A DNA stretch of 6,080 bases, taken from Candidatus Ryanbacteria bacterium. Lineage in GTDB: Bacteria; Patescibacteriota; Minisyncoccia; Ryanbacterales; GWA2-47-10b. Both the position numbers and the translations under genes were made by a program. The stretch spans positions 1 to 6,080 of the forward strand of contig CALRCC010000034.1 of NCBI GenBank assembly GCA_943354465.1, written 5' to 3'. The notes below the pieces were generated by a model. The model was not told where the DNA came from. It saw only the letters and a program-made list of their open reading frames with translations, and did not search any database. Shown here one piece after another: positions 6,080 to 6,080 of this stretch (the first letter of the stretch is position 1; each line of letters opens with the position of its first letter).

Positions 6080-6080
6080 A

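Noticed and set aside
1..6080. CRISPR arrays, insertion sequences, toxin-antitoxin pairs or phage genes.
   Set aside because: No regularly spaced repeats, transposase motifs, terminal inverted repeats or paired small ORFs were found on either strand.

Overview
This window looks like a piece of a Patescibacteria (Candidate Phyla Radiation, probably Parcubacteria-like) chromosome. The reasons are the style of the conjugation-type ATPase (a DRRRHMYVIGQTGTGKS block), a short DnaX with no tau-like tail, a compact YgjP-type zinc peptidase, very short intergenic gaps and few Shine-Dalgarno sites. TGA, TAA and TAG all behave as stops, so the standard bacterial code fits. The lineage is inferred from protein style, not from a marker-gene tree.

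Every convincing gene lies on the minus strand, so the reading order runs from the right edge to the left. At the right edge (4175-6079) is a TraG/VirB4/HerA-like DNA-pumping ATPase. Its reading frame is still open at the window edge, so its true start is outside. A GtrA-family membrane protein (3568-4182) follows with an 8-nt overlap. After 89 nt comes dnaX, the DNA polymerase III clamp-loader subunit (2339-3478), then a small hairpin and tRNA-Gln(TTG) with an encoded CCA (2213-2286).

Left of the tRNA is a 269-nt stretch (1944-2212) with no intact gene. Its minus strand carries, in order but in shifted frames, short blocks resembling the C-terminal third of a serpin. I read it cautiously as a decayed serpin gene. 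The end of this stretch also holds a good sigma-70-like promoter with a 12-bp palindrome over its -35 box. That promoter would drive a two-gene unit: a YgjP/DUF45 zinc metallopeptidase (1368-1943) and, 3 nt later, a YhiN/HI0933-family flavoprotein (111-1364). E. coli YhiN has been reported as the 23S rRNA dihydrouridine synthase RdsA. The last 110 nt are AT-rich and show no gene.

The content is mostly housekeeping (replication, tRNA, probable rRNA modification, proteolysis) next to an envelope/DNA-transfer pair. I found no CRISPR array, insertion sequence, phage module or recognisable defence system, and no clear previously undescribed system. The points most worth a second look are the possible serpin remnant abutting the tRNA, the palindromic promoter, and two gene starts that a simple ORF caller would get wrong.
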